Positions 33,154 to 44,754 of a stretch of 64,000 nt of DNA are shown one piece after another (within the stretch, counting starts at the first letter, position 1; each line of letters begins with the position of its first letter). The notes under the pieces are model-generated. The model had not been told where the DNA came from. It did not search any database and saw only the letters and a program-made list of their open reading frames with translations. Made by a program: the position numbers and the translations under genes. The DNA is from Corydoras sp. C115 (taxonomy: Eukaryota > Chordata > Actinopteri > Siluriformes > Callichthyidae), in NCBI GenBank assembly GCA_019802505.1, contig JAFMOC010000727.1, positions 62,501 to 126,500 on the forward strand, given 5' to 3'.

Positions 33154-33576
33154 CTGTGTAAAATATCAAACAATGAAAAATATGGACGATAGCAACCCGC
33201 TGCTCTCCCCCGAGAGCTCCGTCTGATGTCCTCTCGTTCGTCCATTTAAGTCCTTCAGGAGGGCGCGACCTGCTTCTTCTTCTGTGTGTGCGCCCCCTAC
33301 AGACAACAGTCTTTTTTCTCATGTGTACGTTGACCAAAACATCTCTAATCTTCTAACCCATCTGCTCCGGCTTTCTGCCCCCCTCAGGGGTATGAATTTA
33401 TGACAGGTTCATGTTGACAGTCCCATTAGTCAAAACTCTCCGCTGACCCTGCAACCGGACATTCATACTCTTTCCCGTGCTCGTCCATCAAATGGTCATT
33501 ATTCTCTGTTCCCTGAACGATTCAACTCATCATGAGTTTTAATTTACATTATTACTTTTACTAAATTACTTCAAAG
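33154..33576. other. Unique sequence
   Basis: Nothing recognised. The left TSD of the next SINE is at its right end. Confidence 0.4.
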
Positions 33577-33588
33577 TATTATTAAAAC

Positions 33589-33939
33589 GGGGCGGCACGC
33601 TGGCTTCGTGGTTGATCATGTTCTCCTCTCAGCGCTAGGGATTCCCGGTTCGAATCCGCATCTGGGTGGAGTTTCCATGTTCTCCCCGTGTCCGCGTGGG
33701 TTTCCTCCGGGTTCTCCGGTTTCCTCCCACAGTCCAAAAACATGGATCAAGTCAATTGAGTTCTCCAAATTGCCCCATATAGAGTGAATCTGTGTGAGTG
33801 AGTGTGTGCCCAGCGATGGGTTGGTGCCCTGTCCTGGGTGTATCTGCCCAGCGCCCGAAACGTTCTCCCCTGGATGGGCATGGGGAACTCCCCCGTGACC
33901 CTAATAGAGGATAAAGTGGAAGATAATGGATGAATGATA
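33589..33939 (+). mobile_element. V-SINE, full length, 12-bp TSD
   Basis: Head GGGGCGGCACGCTGGCTTCG has two A-box changes (CGCTGG, TTCGTGG). B box GGTTCGAATCC is intact. Flanks TATTATTAAAAC (33,577-33,588) and TATTATAAAAAC (33,940-33,951) match 11 of 12. The short tail C-run (ACTCCCCCGTGACC) shows the tract need not expand. Confidence 0.96.
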
Positions 33940-33951
33940 TATTATAAAAAC

Positions 33952-35426
33952 CTAACAACATGAATGTGATTATCAGCCGTAACGTTTCTTTTAGATGGTT
34001 CCGAGCTCAGTCTGCCGAATGGTTGGCGCGGGATGCCAACCAAGAGGACCGTTATCACAGCGGCGACGCCCATCTGAACCCATCTATCGGTCTGTGTATT
34101 AGAACTCCGACCCTGCAGCCTGACAAAGAGAGGAGCGTCCACATACATTCAGCCAAATGTAATGCAAATATTCCAGTGTCTGCGGCAGCGTCCCGTCACA
34201 TTTCCAGCTTTAGCGTTGGCAATATTTGGAGCTCCTCACCTACACACGCATGGAGAAATGTTAAGACGTGGGTCGGAATCGATAGATATTGATAGCAGAT
34301 GGCTTTAAAAACCAGAATTCAGTCTTCCGAGCCGCATCCTTTTGATGAATCACAAACGCTATGCGCGTCCAACCGCAAGTCGGCTCCCGCGTCCACGTGA
34401 CGCTCTTACATAAAAGACACGTTGAGATTCAGGTAGGAAAAAAAAAAACATATTTAAAAAAAAAAAAAGGCAAATCGCCGTCCCTGTGAAATGAGGCTGA
34501 AGAGTGGAACACTGCACTCCATTATCTTTCACACCGTGTGTGTGTTTGTGTGTCCTTGCGATGGCGTCGTGTGTGTGTGTATGTGTGTGTGTGCGTGTGT
34601 GTCCTCGTTACGACGGCGAAAGGCGTGGGTCCCTCGTCCACCCACGAGCACCCTACAGACTGCCTCTCCACGCAGGTATATCGCTCTCACCTCAGGATGT
34701 ACACGAGGCGCCTCGTCATATTACCTCCGCACCCCCCCCCGCCCCCCGCCCCCCCCCCGCCGTCTTAAACAGCTCTCGCGCCGAATTGTGATGACCGAGC
34801 ACGTCCGCTTTATTGCGCAGTGGATTTTCACACTTCACGCTTTATTGCTGAATGATCACATATGAAGCTAAATGCAGTGGAGAGAGTGAGCGGCGTAGCG
34901 TGGGGTGGGTGGGTGGGTGGGCGGGGTGGTGGGGTGTGTGGGGGGGGGGCTGAAAGAGGCATGAAATATTCAACACGCCAGAAACCACAGGCCCCTTTTT
35001 TTTTAATACGCCGAGTAAAACAATACATCTCCGAAACAGAACAGGGGGGGGGGAAGAGGAGAACGAGGGCGAGATGGAGTCTCTCTTAAGGAAACACTGA
35101 GTGAAAAGCCCTGTTTGTAGGTGCGACGTCTCGTTATGAAATATGACCTTGTCTCCCGAGAGACATGAAAAGGCTAGCGCTCCTCCGCCGCACTCGCTGC
35201 TCACAATGTCCCGTAATGATGTCTTTGTAAATCCGTCTTTTTTAAAAAAAAAAAAATAGATCAGGCCGCCGTGTGTGTAACTCAGAAGCGGGATGGGAAA
35301 TGGACAAACCGGTGCTCGAAAAGAAAGAGAATGGAGGAAATGAGCTGGAGATGTGCTTTCACAGATTTTTCTGCACCACCAATGACACACTGCTATGCAA
35401 TTACACACCTGTGTGTCTCTGTGGGT

Positions 35427-35428
<2 letters not shown>
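33952..35428. other. Unique region with several simple runs
   Basis: A-runs at 34,439-34,467, TG-rich 34,535-34,602, C-rich 34,729-34,760, (GGGT)n 34,900-34,950. Blocks at 34,795-34,890 and 35,130-35,240 look like conserved non-coding DNA. No gene is convincing. Confidence 0.4.

Positions 35429-35494
<66 letters not shown>
35429..35494. repeat. (TG)n microsatellite
   Basis: About 33 TG units, only ATG as interruption at the start. Confidence 0.96.
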
Positions 35495-35497
<3 letters not shown>

Positions 35498-35553
35498 GAG
35501 AGGACTCAGTATTATAGAGTGAGAGATTATTTTCTTTATAATTTATAAACAGG

Positions 35554-35890
35554 GGCTTAGTGGTTTGGCATGATCGCCTCTCAGAACTAGGGATTCCCGG
35601 TTCGAATCCCCATCTGGGTGGAGTTTCCATGTCCTCCCTGTGTCCGCGTGGGTTTCCTCCGGGTTCTCCGGTTTCCTCCCACAGTCCAAAAACATGGATC
35701 AAGTCAATTGAATTCTCCAAATTGCCCCATATAGAGTGTGTGTGGGAGTGAGTGTGTGTCCAGCGATAGATTGGCGTCCTGTTCTGGGTGTATCTGCCCA
35801 GCGCCCGAAATGTTCTCCCCTGGATGGGCATGAGGAACCCTCCTGCAACCCTAATAGAGGATGAAGTGGAAGATAATGAATGAATGAATG
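35554..35890 (+). mobile_element. V-SINE, slightly 5'-truncated, 10-bp TSD
   Basis: Begins within the A box (GGCTTAGTGG), so about 10 head bases are missing. Perfect direct repeats TATAAACAGG at 35,544-35,553 and 35,891-35,900. Truncation with an intact TSD shows the loss happened during insertion. Young subfamily. Confidence 0.96.
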
Positions 35891-35900
35891 TATAAACAGG

Positions 35901-36119
35901 ACACATAAAAGCCACGCTGCATGAGATAACCGATATAGTTTATTCTTTGTAATGTTTTAAAACAGTATGGACACTCCTCCTGTCCTGGTGAAATGCATCC
36001 TGGAGCTATTTTAGACCGCTCGCTCTCAGAGCGCTCTTGCCTGAAGCACCCCCAAAGGGGTAAGTCAGGTGACCTTAAAAGAGTGCTGCCCGAAAAACAA
36101 AAAGTCAAATTCATTACGG
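35901..36119. other. Unique sequence
   Basis: Nothing recognised. Confidence 0.35.
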
Positions 36120-36205
36120 TGACGGGCCAGCCATCGGAAGGTTGGCAATGTCCCATGAGCAGGGACCTCAAACCCCTGTTGCTCCAGCGGTGACATCACT
36201 TTGGA
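36120..36205 (+). mobile_element. Possible second-SINE fragment
   Basis: GGAAGGTTGGCAATGTCCC, GAGCAGGGACCTCAAACCCC and TTGCTCCAGCGG follow the body order of the second SINE but are strongly diverged. Confidence 0.4.
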
Positions 36206-36309
36206 TGGAGTTTGCATCAGAACCAAATAATAAATGTTTATTTTCTAAATGCAATGAAAAGGGAGATGCTCATTTATATACGGTTAAGACACAGACAAGA
36301 ACATTCACA

Positions 36310-36579
36310 TACTAGGGTTGGGGGGGGGGTTCTCTATGCCCATCCAGGTGGGAAGATACACCCAGGACAGGACGCCAATCTATCACTGGACACACACTCA
36401 CTCACACACACACACACACACACACTATGTTTTTGGACTGTGGGAATAAACTGGAAAACCCAGAGGAAACCCACACAGACACAGGGAGAACAAGGAAACT
36501 CCACCCTGACTGGGATTCGAACCGGGATCCCCAGGACTGAGAGGAGAACATGCTAATTTCCAAGCCACCGTGCCGCCCA
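36310..36579 (-). mobile_element. V-SINE, internally deleted
   Basis: Starts at CTAGGGTTGGGG, lacks the GAGAACGTTTCGGGC block, spacer is a CA expansion that replaces the CTCTATATGGGGC part, then inverted core and head (AAGCCACCGTGCCGCCC). Confidence 0.87.
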
Positions 36580-36624
36580 GGGACAATGTTAAATGTTTAA
36601 TTTGACTGTTTATTATGGAAACCA

Positions 36625-37632
36625 ATGCAGACCTACACAATGAACTACACAATTAAATATATAATGAACTACACAATGAACTACACAATGAACTACATAA
36701 TGAATTACATAATGAACTACACAATGAGCTACACAAAGAACTACACAAAGACCTACACAATGAACTACACAAAGACCTACACAATGACCTACACAATGAA
36801 CTACATAATGAACTACATAATGAACTACACAAAGACCTACACAAAGACCTACACAATGAACTACATGATGAACTACATAATGAATTACATAATGAACTAC
36901 ATAATGAACTACACAAAGACCTACACAATGAATTACACAATGAACTACATAATGAACTACACAAAGACCTACACAAAGACCTACACAATGAACTACATAA
37001 TGAACTACATAATGAATTACATAATGAATTACATAATGAACTACACAAAGACCTACACAAAGACCTACACAATGAACTACATGATGAACTACATAATGAA
37101 TTACATAATGAACTACACAATGAACTACACAAAGACCTACACAATGAATTACACAATGAACTACACAAAGAACTACACAATGAACTACACAAAGACCCAC
37201 ACAAAGAACTACAGAACGAACTACACAATGAATTACACAATGAACTACACAAAGACCTACACAATGAATTACACAATGAACTATACAAAGACCTACACAA
37301 TGAACTACACAAAGACCTACACAATGAATTACACAATGAACTACACAAAGAACTACACAAAGACCTACACAATGAATTACACAATGAATTACACAATGAA
37401 CTACACAAAGACCTACACAATGAATTACACAATGAATTCCACAATGAACTACACAAAGAACTACACAGACCTACAGAAAGAACTACACAATTAACTACAC
37501 AATGACTTACACAATGAATTACACAATGAATTACACAAATAACTATACAATGAACTACACAAAGACCTACACAATGAATTACACAATGAATTACACAAAT
37601 AACTATACAATGAACTACACAATGACCTACAT
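36625..37632. repeat. 12-bp minisatellite, about 84 units
   Basis: Unit ACACAATGAACT with variants ACATAATGAACT, ACACAAAGACCT, ACACAATGAATT and rare ATGATGAACT. The ATGATG variant block occurs at 36,865 and 37,081, a 216-bp (18-unit) higher-order period. Because 12 is a multiple of 3, a 289-codon Met-Asn-Tyr-Thr frame stays open on + and a Cys-Val-His frame on minus. Neither looks genuine. Confidence 0.96.
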
Positions 37633-38689
37633 TGAAAGGACTCATCCCCCAAATCTCGTTAGAATACCATATAGGTATTTTAAAAAATACTAAACTGTAA
37701 ACACTACTATAGAGTATTATGGGATGTTCGGGCCCATGTTGTGAACCCAATATGTTTGTGTTAGTGGTTAAACGGTATGTTTGTGTATTATTATAAAAGA
37801 CACCTGGCACACTTTAATGTGTTTTAATTATTTGTTGGGATATCCGAAACGTCTTTAACAGTCAATATGAAAAATCATTTCTGTCGTAAGTAGTGAATTA
37901 AGAAGCCGGTGAACCATGAGCAAACGCAATTAACGTCTATAGCGCAGGGAATCGATTCCTACGCTGCTTAAATTAATCAAATATAAGCAGAATCAATTTG
38001 CCGCAATCGACTCCTCACTAAATATTAAATAAATCTTCACACATAAAAAACGATTTACATAAATTGAAGTCATTTCCGAAAATAGTTTTTTTGTTTTTTT
38101 ACAGGGAACTGCCAACATTTAATGAACCATTCAATTCCCTCGCATGTGATTTTAATGTTTTTAAAAGAACCGACTCCGCAGCTGATTCGGATGTTTTTGG
38201 CGCGAACACGGTTGTTCGATGACGCCGTTAGTCAGCGGTGGTGTATTTCTGAGGTAAATTAACAACTAAATTTATTTTAAAGATAATCCCAACACGAATC
38301 CGTGTTTTATTAACCAGAACTCCACTTTAGTAAAGGTAAGGTGAAGCCGTCGGTTTGACTCCCGTTCTCACAGGAAAAGTTGATGTTTGTCGAGATAAAA
38401 GCACAGAATTTACGGTACAATTAACTCTATTTACCTCAGATCAACGTTTTTAATGATTAATTATTGTTGCTCTGACAGACACTGTCCTCTGTGAGATCCC
38501 GGTGTTGCCATTAGTATGTGGACGCCTCACCATCATAAATGTGAGTTATAAATAATAAACATTAATATAAAGTGATGTTCAGCTTCTTACTGTGCACATC
38601 AGATCGTTACACAGATTTCTGAAGATATTTTACTCGAATTAAGCATGTTCTGTGTAAAGTAATACGTCGACATGCAAAGGCTGAAAGTA
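37633..38689. other. Unique AT-rich sequence
   Basis: No repeat or gene recognised over about 1 kb. Confidence 0.4.
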
Positions 38690-38725
38690 ATTTCCATATT
38701 ACAGATACAAATTTTGGAACGTTTA

Positions 38726-39016
38726 GGAGGGGGTGGGGGGGCATGGCCATCCAGGGGAGAACGTCTCGGGCGCTGGGCAGATACACCCAGGACAGGGGCA
38801 ATCTATCACTGTGCACACACACTATATGGGGCAATTTGGAGTATTCAATTGACCTTAAATCCATGTTTTTGGGCTGTGGGGGGAAACCAGAGAACCCTCA
38901 GGAAACCCACGCGGACACGGGGAGAACATGCAAACTCCACCCAGATTGGGATTCGAACCAGGAATCCCTAGTGCTGAGAGGAGAACATGCCAATCCACTA
39001 AGTCACCGTGCCGCCC
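38726..39016 (-). mobile_element. V-SINE, tail-less, with duplicated flank
   Basis: Body from GGCATGGCCATCC to CCGTGCCGCCC. The 25 bp TTTCCATATTACAGATACAA plus ATTT occur before it (38,691) and directly after it (39,021), either as an unusually long TSD or from duplication of a 330-bp segment. Confidence 0.9.
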
Positions 39017-39056
39017 TTCATTTCCATATTACAGATACAAATTTAGGAAATTTATG

Positions 39057-39280
39057 ATGGGTGGGTTCCCCATGTCCATCCAGGGGAGAACGTTTCGGGC
39101 GCTGGGGAGACAGGTCACACACACACACTCTATATGGGGCGATTTGGAGAATTCATTTGACCTTGATCCATGTTTTTGGGCTGTGGGAGGAAACCGGAGA
39201 ACCCGGAGGAAACCCACGTGGACACGGGGAGAACATGCAAACTCCACCCAGATTGGGATTCGAACCAGGAATCCCTAGCG
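39057..39280 (-). mobile_element. V-SINE, truncated both ends
   Basis: Second minus-strand copy directly after the repeated flank: GGGTTCCCCATGTCC to AATCCCTAGCG. The head is missing and an A-run then C-run follow. Confidence 0.87.
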
Positions 39281-39771
39281 AAAAAACCCCCCAAAAGGAT
39301 CTAAATTTAATTTAATCTCAATAAATTAAATGCTCTTTACTATGTGACAACAATTTAGGGAAGGCCCGTTTCTATTTCATCATGTCTTCATCCTCAAATG
39401 TGCACAGATTTAAACAAATACACAAAGAAAAAATAGAAAATAGGCTAAATTTTAACTTCAATCTACTTTAATCAATAAGCTTATAGATAAGGGACTTAGG
39501 AAAAAGATCAATACGGATCTTAATCACATCCATCTGTATCATCTGTATGTCAGTCAGTTCCCTAGAAGACAGATTGAAGCTGATGGAAAGGGAAGTAGCT
39601 CAAATAATCAATTGTTACAACCTTGCTATGCAGAAGATCACACCAGAGCTTGAGGCAGATGGGCTACCGCAACAGAAGTCCACACCAGGATTAATGCATT
39701 TTTGATGGCTGAATGGTCTCCAACACATCAAGCACGTTATGCTGAGTATGTAGTGTAAATTAAACACATTA
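39281..39771. other. Unique sequence
   Basis: AT-rich, with no feature recognised. Confidence 0.4.
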
Positions 39772-40125
39772 TTCATTCATTCATTCATTATCTTCCGCTT
39801 TATCCTCTATTAGGGTCGGGGGGGGGGTTCCCCATGCCCATCCAGGGGAGAACGTCTCGGGCGCTGGGCAGATACACCCAGGACAGGGCGCCAATCCATC
39901 GCTGGGTACACACTCACTCACACAGACACACTCTATATGGGGCAATCTAGAGAACTCAATTAACTTGATCCATGTTTTTGGACTGTGGGAGGAAACCGGA
40001 GAACCCGGAGGAAACCCATGTAGACACGGGGAGAACATGGAAACTCCACCCAGATGGGGATTCGAACCGTGAATACCTAGCGCTGAGAGGAGAACGTGCT
40101 AACCACTAAGCCACCACTAAGCCAC
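39772..40125 (-). mobile_element. V-SINE, full length, head duplicated
   Basis: Tail (ATTC)n to head. The terminal piece ACTAAGCCACCACTAAGCCA shows a 10-bp duplication of the A-box region. Young signature. Confidence 0.94.
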
Positions 40126-40146
40126 TATATATATATATATAGTGAA

Positions 40147-40345
40147 GGGCAGGACGGTGGCTTAGTGGTTCTCCTCTCAGTGCTGGAGATCCAGGTTAAA
40201 ATTCCAATTGGGGGAGTTTGCATGTTCTCCGCTTGTCTGCCTGTGTTTCCTCTGGGTTCTCCAGTTTCCTCCCACAGTCCTAAAACATGAATTAAAGGTA
40301 AATTGAATACTCTAAATTGCCCCATATAGAGTGTGCCCAGTGATG
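40147..40345 (+). mobile_element. V-SINE 5' half, running into a compound microsatellite
   Basis: Head GGCAGGACGGTGGCTTAGTGG, damaged B box (GGTTAAAATTCC), old-type core, then GTGCCCAGTGATGATAGATC and a microsatellite in place of the 3' half. It is head-to-head with the preceding minus-strand copy, separated by a short TA run. Confidence 0.87.
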
Positions 40346-40354
40346 ATAGATCTA

Positions 40355-40625
<271 letters not shown>

Positions 40626-40628
<3 letters not shown>

Positions 40629-40920
40629 ATGTGCAGTGTATTCAGTTAATAGAAACCCAGTTGCTGATTAATTTTTACTTTTAATAGACAGATTTTTAAA
40701 AAAAATGTAGGTTCTTATCATGCTTTGGTTAATGTATCGTCGTTTTAATGGTTATAATTAGAAGTAATTTGCTGAATTAGCTACTTGTAAATGCGAGTAA
40801 TTATACTCATCTGTTGTGACCTTAAATGATTTTAACGCTGCTAATGAAAATCAATAAATTCTCCAAATGAACATGATTTCAATCCTAATGGCTGAACTCG
40901 GTGTATTCTTCTAATTGCAG
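40626..40920. other. AT-rich flank upstream of candidate exon
   Basis: Non-repetitive and rich in TAATTA-like words (GGTTATAATTAG, GAGTAATTATACTC, CTGCTAATGAAAATC). It ends with a branch-like CTGAAC at 40,892 and the pyrimidine-rich acceptor TTCTTCTAATTGCAG. The texture suits a conserved intronic flank. Confidence 0.4.
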
Positions 40921-41016
40921 TTCATTAATGGAGTTCATCCAACAACGAACCCCCGAGACGAAAAGAACACTCGCGCCGTCGCCGAAGAGGTTCCACGACC
41001 ACGCTCACACGTTAAG
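40921..41016 (+). CDS. Candidate 96-bp internal exon, gene unknown
   Basis: The segment lies between TTCTTCTAATTGCAG and the donor AAG-GTATGT, both good vertebrate splice sites, with a branch-point-like CTGAAC about 25 bases upstream of the acceptor. Its length is a multiple of three. Two frames are open throughout. One reads SLMEFIQQRTPETKR... and the other FINGVHPTTNPRDEK.... I do not recognise either protein. The first has a more ordinary residue mix, including TLAPSPKRFHDH. No neighbouring exon is visible in the window, so long introns would be needed. It may equally be a chance match. Confidence 0.35.
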
Positions 41017-41597
41017 GTATGTCCAGGTTTTTTTTTTTTTAATTATGTGTTCTGATCTTAATTATCCCTAAAGAGGAGAAGCACTGAGGAGTGGTGTGTG
41101 TGTGAACCTGGACGTCACACTCTCAGCTGGGTGCTAGATTTTTGAATGCACCCCCCCCCACACCCAACCCCCAGCGCCCCACTCACACTATTGTCTAGGA
41201 GCTTATAGATCTTCAAATTGTTTTTATTTATGGCAGCGCAAGTTCATTGTGTGCTAAATTGATGTTCGGCGTAAAAGCGTGTGTTTGCATTGTTCGATTA
41301 TTATTTAAAATGCAGTCCTGCCAAAACATTGAGGTGGGTGGTGGTGGTGGTGGTGGGGGGGGGGGCAATTAATTAATTGCAGTTATCTGTATCAACACAG
41401 TCCTCGTTGTATTTTAACAGTGTATTGTTGTAAACAAATGATTTTCTCTTTAAAATATGGAATTGTGAGTGTAAATATACTGCTATTTACATTAGTGTAT
41501 GCACAGTTTATTAGGAACTCATAGTTTTTCCTAAAAAAAAAAAAAAATAGGAACACGTTAAAACGTATAGGAGCACAGTGTGATAACCCCTGTAGGT
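41017..41597. other. Unique sequence
   Basis: T-run at 41,029-41,040, C-run at 41,151-41,158, (GGT)n at 41,336-41,358 and A-run near 41,535. Otherwise unrecognised. Confidence 0.4.
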
Positions 41598-41700
41598 GGG
41601 TGTTGTGGTGGTGCAGGGGTTGCTTCAGAGCGAGAAGGTCCAGGGTTGAAATCTTGGGGTGGACTGCATGTCCTCCCCGTTCCCCAGCGGTAGCTTAGTG
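41598..41700 (+). mobile_element. Very old V-SINE remnants
   Basis: GTGGTGGTGCAGGGGTTGC, AGAAGGTCCAGGGTTGAAAT and GCATGTCCTCCCCGTTCCCC recall the general V-SINE head and core, including the AGAAGGTCC word of other fish V-SINEs that is lost in the abundant family here. A second head-like piece (AGCGGTAGCTTAGTGGTTAG) follows at 41,687. Confidence 0.55.
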
Positions 41701-42692
41701 GTTAGAGTAGCTGGACCAGCGATCCCAACGTCCTGCTGTTTATTGTATAATCTGTATATAACTCTTCATTGAGGTCTGTCTGAAGGTACCCATTAGTCTT
41801 CTGGGGGCAGGGCAGGGTGGGGTGGTGGTGGGGTGGGGGGGGGCAACGTTTTTCCCTGTAATTTGTTTACATAAAAATCTCGTTGGTTTCTTAATTGAAG
41901 ATTTCAGCCCAGATCAGTGATTGAACAGTCCCACCGGCGCGGGTTTTAGATCTGCTTCAATTGCACCACCCGATTTTTTTCCGTGCCGACTGTTTTGTTT
42001 ATTCGCGGCGATGCTGCTCAGGCATCGGGGCGGCTGTGTGCAGGCTCCGTAATTCAATTACTTTTTTTAATTTCCCTGTTGGAAGACAGCCTGCCGGTGG
42101 TCGGGAGTAGGTGTAAATTTGATTGGTGCAACAAGCCGAAATTCCACTCTAAATTCATTTTTAACTGTGACCTATTTAGCAGATAAATGGGCTGTCAACA
42201 CGGTTCAGAATATCAAAGACGTCTCTTAAGGTTGTAACCGTTGGATGTGAGGATCACAGAAGTCGGCCACTGCTGCCTCGCCTGGGCAGGACCCGTGTGG
42301 CACTGTAGCATGCCGGTTCTGAAGCAACCATGTGACCATTGGGAAAGCCGAAAAAGCACTTTCGAGCAGCGTGTCATCATTTTTTCAGGTGGTTTCGAGA
42401 GATATGTGTGAAGCCTAACGACGTCGGTGACGCGGGTTTGGAACGGGACCGCCAACAAGCTGCCGTTTGATCTGACGAGGAGTCGATCAAACGACTCGAC
42501 ACCTTAAGACGACCTGTGAGGAACCCCGAGGGACGTTCTATGCTGTATACCGGCCGCAATACGTGGTGCGTAGTGACCCCTGTGGCCGCTGTAAGTCATG
42601 TTAGTGTGGTGTTTGGTAAAATCAGAAGGGTCTGGAATGTTAATAATCTTTGCACACCGCAATCTCAGCATACACATAGTGTTTATGGTTAT
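41701..42692. other. Unique sequence
   Basis: G-rich run 41,800-41,845. No recognised gene or repeat. Confidence 0.4.
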
Positions 42693-42705
42693 ATGGTGTT
42701 CAAAA

Positions 42706-43011
42706 AAAGGGGGGGGGCACAGTGATGTAGTGGTTAGCATGTTCTCCTCTCAGCGCTGGGGATCCAGGTTCGAATCCCAATCTGGGAGTTTGCATGTCCT
42801 CCCCGTGTCCTCCGGGTTCTCCAGTTTCCTCCCATAGTCCAAAAACATGGACTCATGGTAAATTAAATTGCCCCATATAGTGAAAGGCCAGTGATGGATT
42901 GGTGCCCCAGGGTGTATTTGCCCAGCACCCGAAATGTTCTCCCCTGGATGGGCATGGGAACTCCCCCCTGTGGCCCATGTAGTAGGGTATTAAGCAGAAT
43001 ATAATGAATGA
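42706..43011 (+). mobile_element. V-SINE, old subfamily, 13-bp TSD
   Basis: Head worn (GGGGCACAGTGATGTAGTGG), B box GGTTCGAATCCC intact, old core state, short spacer, tail GAATATAATGAATGA. Flanks ATGGTGTTCAAAA (42,693-42,705) and ATGGTGTTCAGAA (43,012-43,024) match 12 of 13. It keeps a readable TSD despite its age. Confidence 0.93.
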
Positions 43012-43024
43012 ATGGTGTTCAGAA

Positions 43025-43772
43025 GTTTAAGTAAACACCCCTGTTGTACAGGAATTGTATTTGTTGCCCCACGTTTTATTTTCCAATATGTTAAACTCAT
43101 TTAATTAAATGGTCGCGGTGCGTTTAAACGCGCAGAACGTTATTTTACCATCAATAAACCACTGGGTTTGAACGGCAGCGCACAAGGTTTGCATTAGACT
43201 CCGAAGCGGGTCGATATGCTGCTTAAATACTTCTCACCCCACTGCCTTCATTCCCGGCTGGAAATAGACTCGATTGAAATGATCGGCGTTGTGTGTTTTT
43301 GTTTTATTTATTCGACTGTTCGTAGCGAATTCCTGAAGGACCCCCTGAGCCGAAAGCTTAAAGAGATTAGAATAATACGTTTGCCGCCACTTTAAAAGCG
43401 ACTCATTGAAGGCGCGATGTTAAAGTTCGGCTTTTTGTAAAACTTTAAGCGCTTAACGCGGTTATCTGCGAGGGCTGCGATGTTTCCAATAACTCCTCGT
43501 TTCTCATCCTGAACTTGTAAAACTTTTCCTCCCGTCCTGTGAGCAGCGTCTCGACTCGCTTCTCCGTCTGATTTTTGTTTACGGCTGAGGAGTGAATATG
43601 ATTTTCTCTGGCTTTTATAATCTGTTTAGAGAGTGGAACTTTGTTTTTTAACTTTAGAACTTCCTAATCCATTAAAGCACATAAAGAAAAATATACGCTA
43701 TAGGAACAAAATGGTTGGGACACGTTACACCTACAGGAACGTTATGGTACCCCCACCTTCCCCCAAGTCTGT
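43025..43772. other. Unique AT-rich sequence
   Basis: Nothing recognised. 43,070-43,470 has a mixed AT/CpG texture. Confidence 0.4.
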
Positions 43773-43782
43773 AAGTGCTTTA

Positions 43783-44110
43783 GTTTTCATTCATTCATTC
43801 ATTATCTTCCGCTTTTATCCTATATTGGGGGCGCGGTTGGGGGGGGGGGGTTCCCCATGCCCATGCCCATGCCCATCCAGGGGAGAACATTTCGGGCGCT
43901 GGGCAAATACACCCAGGACAGAATGCCAATCTATCACTGGGCGCACACGGACACACTCTATATGGGGCAATTTGGAGAATTTAATTGCCTTGATCCATGT
44001 TTTTGGACTGTGGGAGGAACCCGGAGGAAACCCATGCGGACACGGGGAGAACATGCAAACTCCACCCAGATGGGGATTCGAACCGCTAACCACTAAGCCA
44101 CTGTGCCGCC
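43783..44110 (-). mobile_element. V-SINE, full length, 10-bp TSD
   Basis: Tail (CATT)n to head CACTGTGCCGCC. GCCCAT is tandemly triplicated at 43,857-43,874. Direct repeats AAGTGCTTTA at 43,773-43,782 and 44,111-44,120 are perfect. The spacer is short and the old GCAAACT core state is present. Confidence 0.95.
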
Positions 44111-44371
44111 AAGTGCTTTAATGTTTAAAAAAATATATATTATAAAAATATATTTAATTAAAATTTAATTAATTGTACACAAGTGGCGATGGACCACCTA
44201 CATACAATTACTAAGAGTTGTGTCCTTATACTTTTGCATCTATTGTGTATATACATGCACAACAACGTGGTAGATTTTGCTTTACTTTAAGTAATTAATT
44301 AATTAGCCCAGCTCTGCAGTTGTACAAAGGCTTTACACAAGATTTTGCAGTATAGACAATAGTCTTATTTG
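44111..44371. other. AT-rich unique sequence
   Basis: Nothing recognised. Confidence 0.35.
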
Positions 44372-44535
44372 TTGTGGTTCGCAACGTCCACCTCTTAGGG
44401 CTGGGGATCCAGGTTCGAATCCCGTTCGTGTGGGATTTTTTTTTTTTTTTTTGGTTCTCCAATTTCCTGCCACAATCCAAAAACAAGGTAAATTGACTGC
44501 GAATTGCCCCTATCTAAATTGTCCCATAGATAAAG
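44372..44535 (+). mobile_element. V-SINE, 5' part of a split copy
   Basis: B box GGTTCGAATCCC, a T-run of 18 replacing part of the core, then CCACAATCCAAAAACAAGG and TAAATTGTCCCATAG. Its 3' part continues at about 44,760. Confidence 0.82.
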
Positions 44536-44539
44536 GGTG

Positions 44540-44736
44540 TGAAGGTGTGGTAGCCCAGGCTATTAATCTGAAGGTTGTCCCAGATCCCAGATCCATTGGA
44601 GTTACCAATGTGGTTCCTTGACCAAGACTCTTAACCCTCATTGCTCCAGGGGGCGCTGTATCAAGCGCTGTTCTGACCCCAACCAAGTTGCAATAATTGT
44701 AAGTCGTTTTGAATAAAAGCGTCTGCTAAATGATGC
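44540..44736 (+). mobile_element. Second SINE family, most complete copy
   Basis: Head GGTGTGGTAGCCCAGGC, ATTAATCTGAAGGTTG, body GTTACCAATGTGG, TTGCTCCAGGGGGCGCTGT, GTAAGTCGTTTTGAATAAAA and GCGTCTGCTAAATGATG tail. The B box is damaged (TCCCAGATCCCAG). This copy defines the family order used for the other entries. Confidence 0.88.
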
Positions 44737-44754
44737 AATTTAATTAAATTTGAT

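Noticed and set aside
36625..37810. 289-codon (+) and 385-codon (-) frames
   Set aside because: Generated by the 12-bp unit; no start context or domain beyond the repeat.
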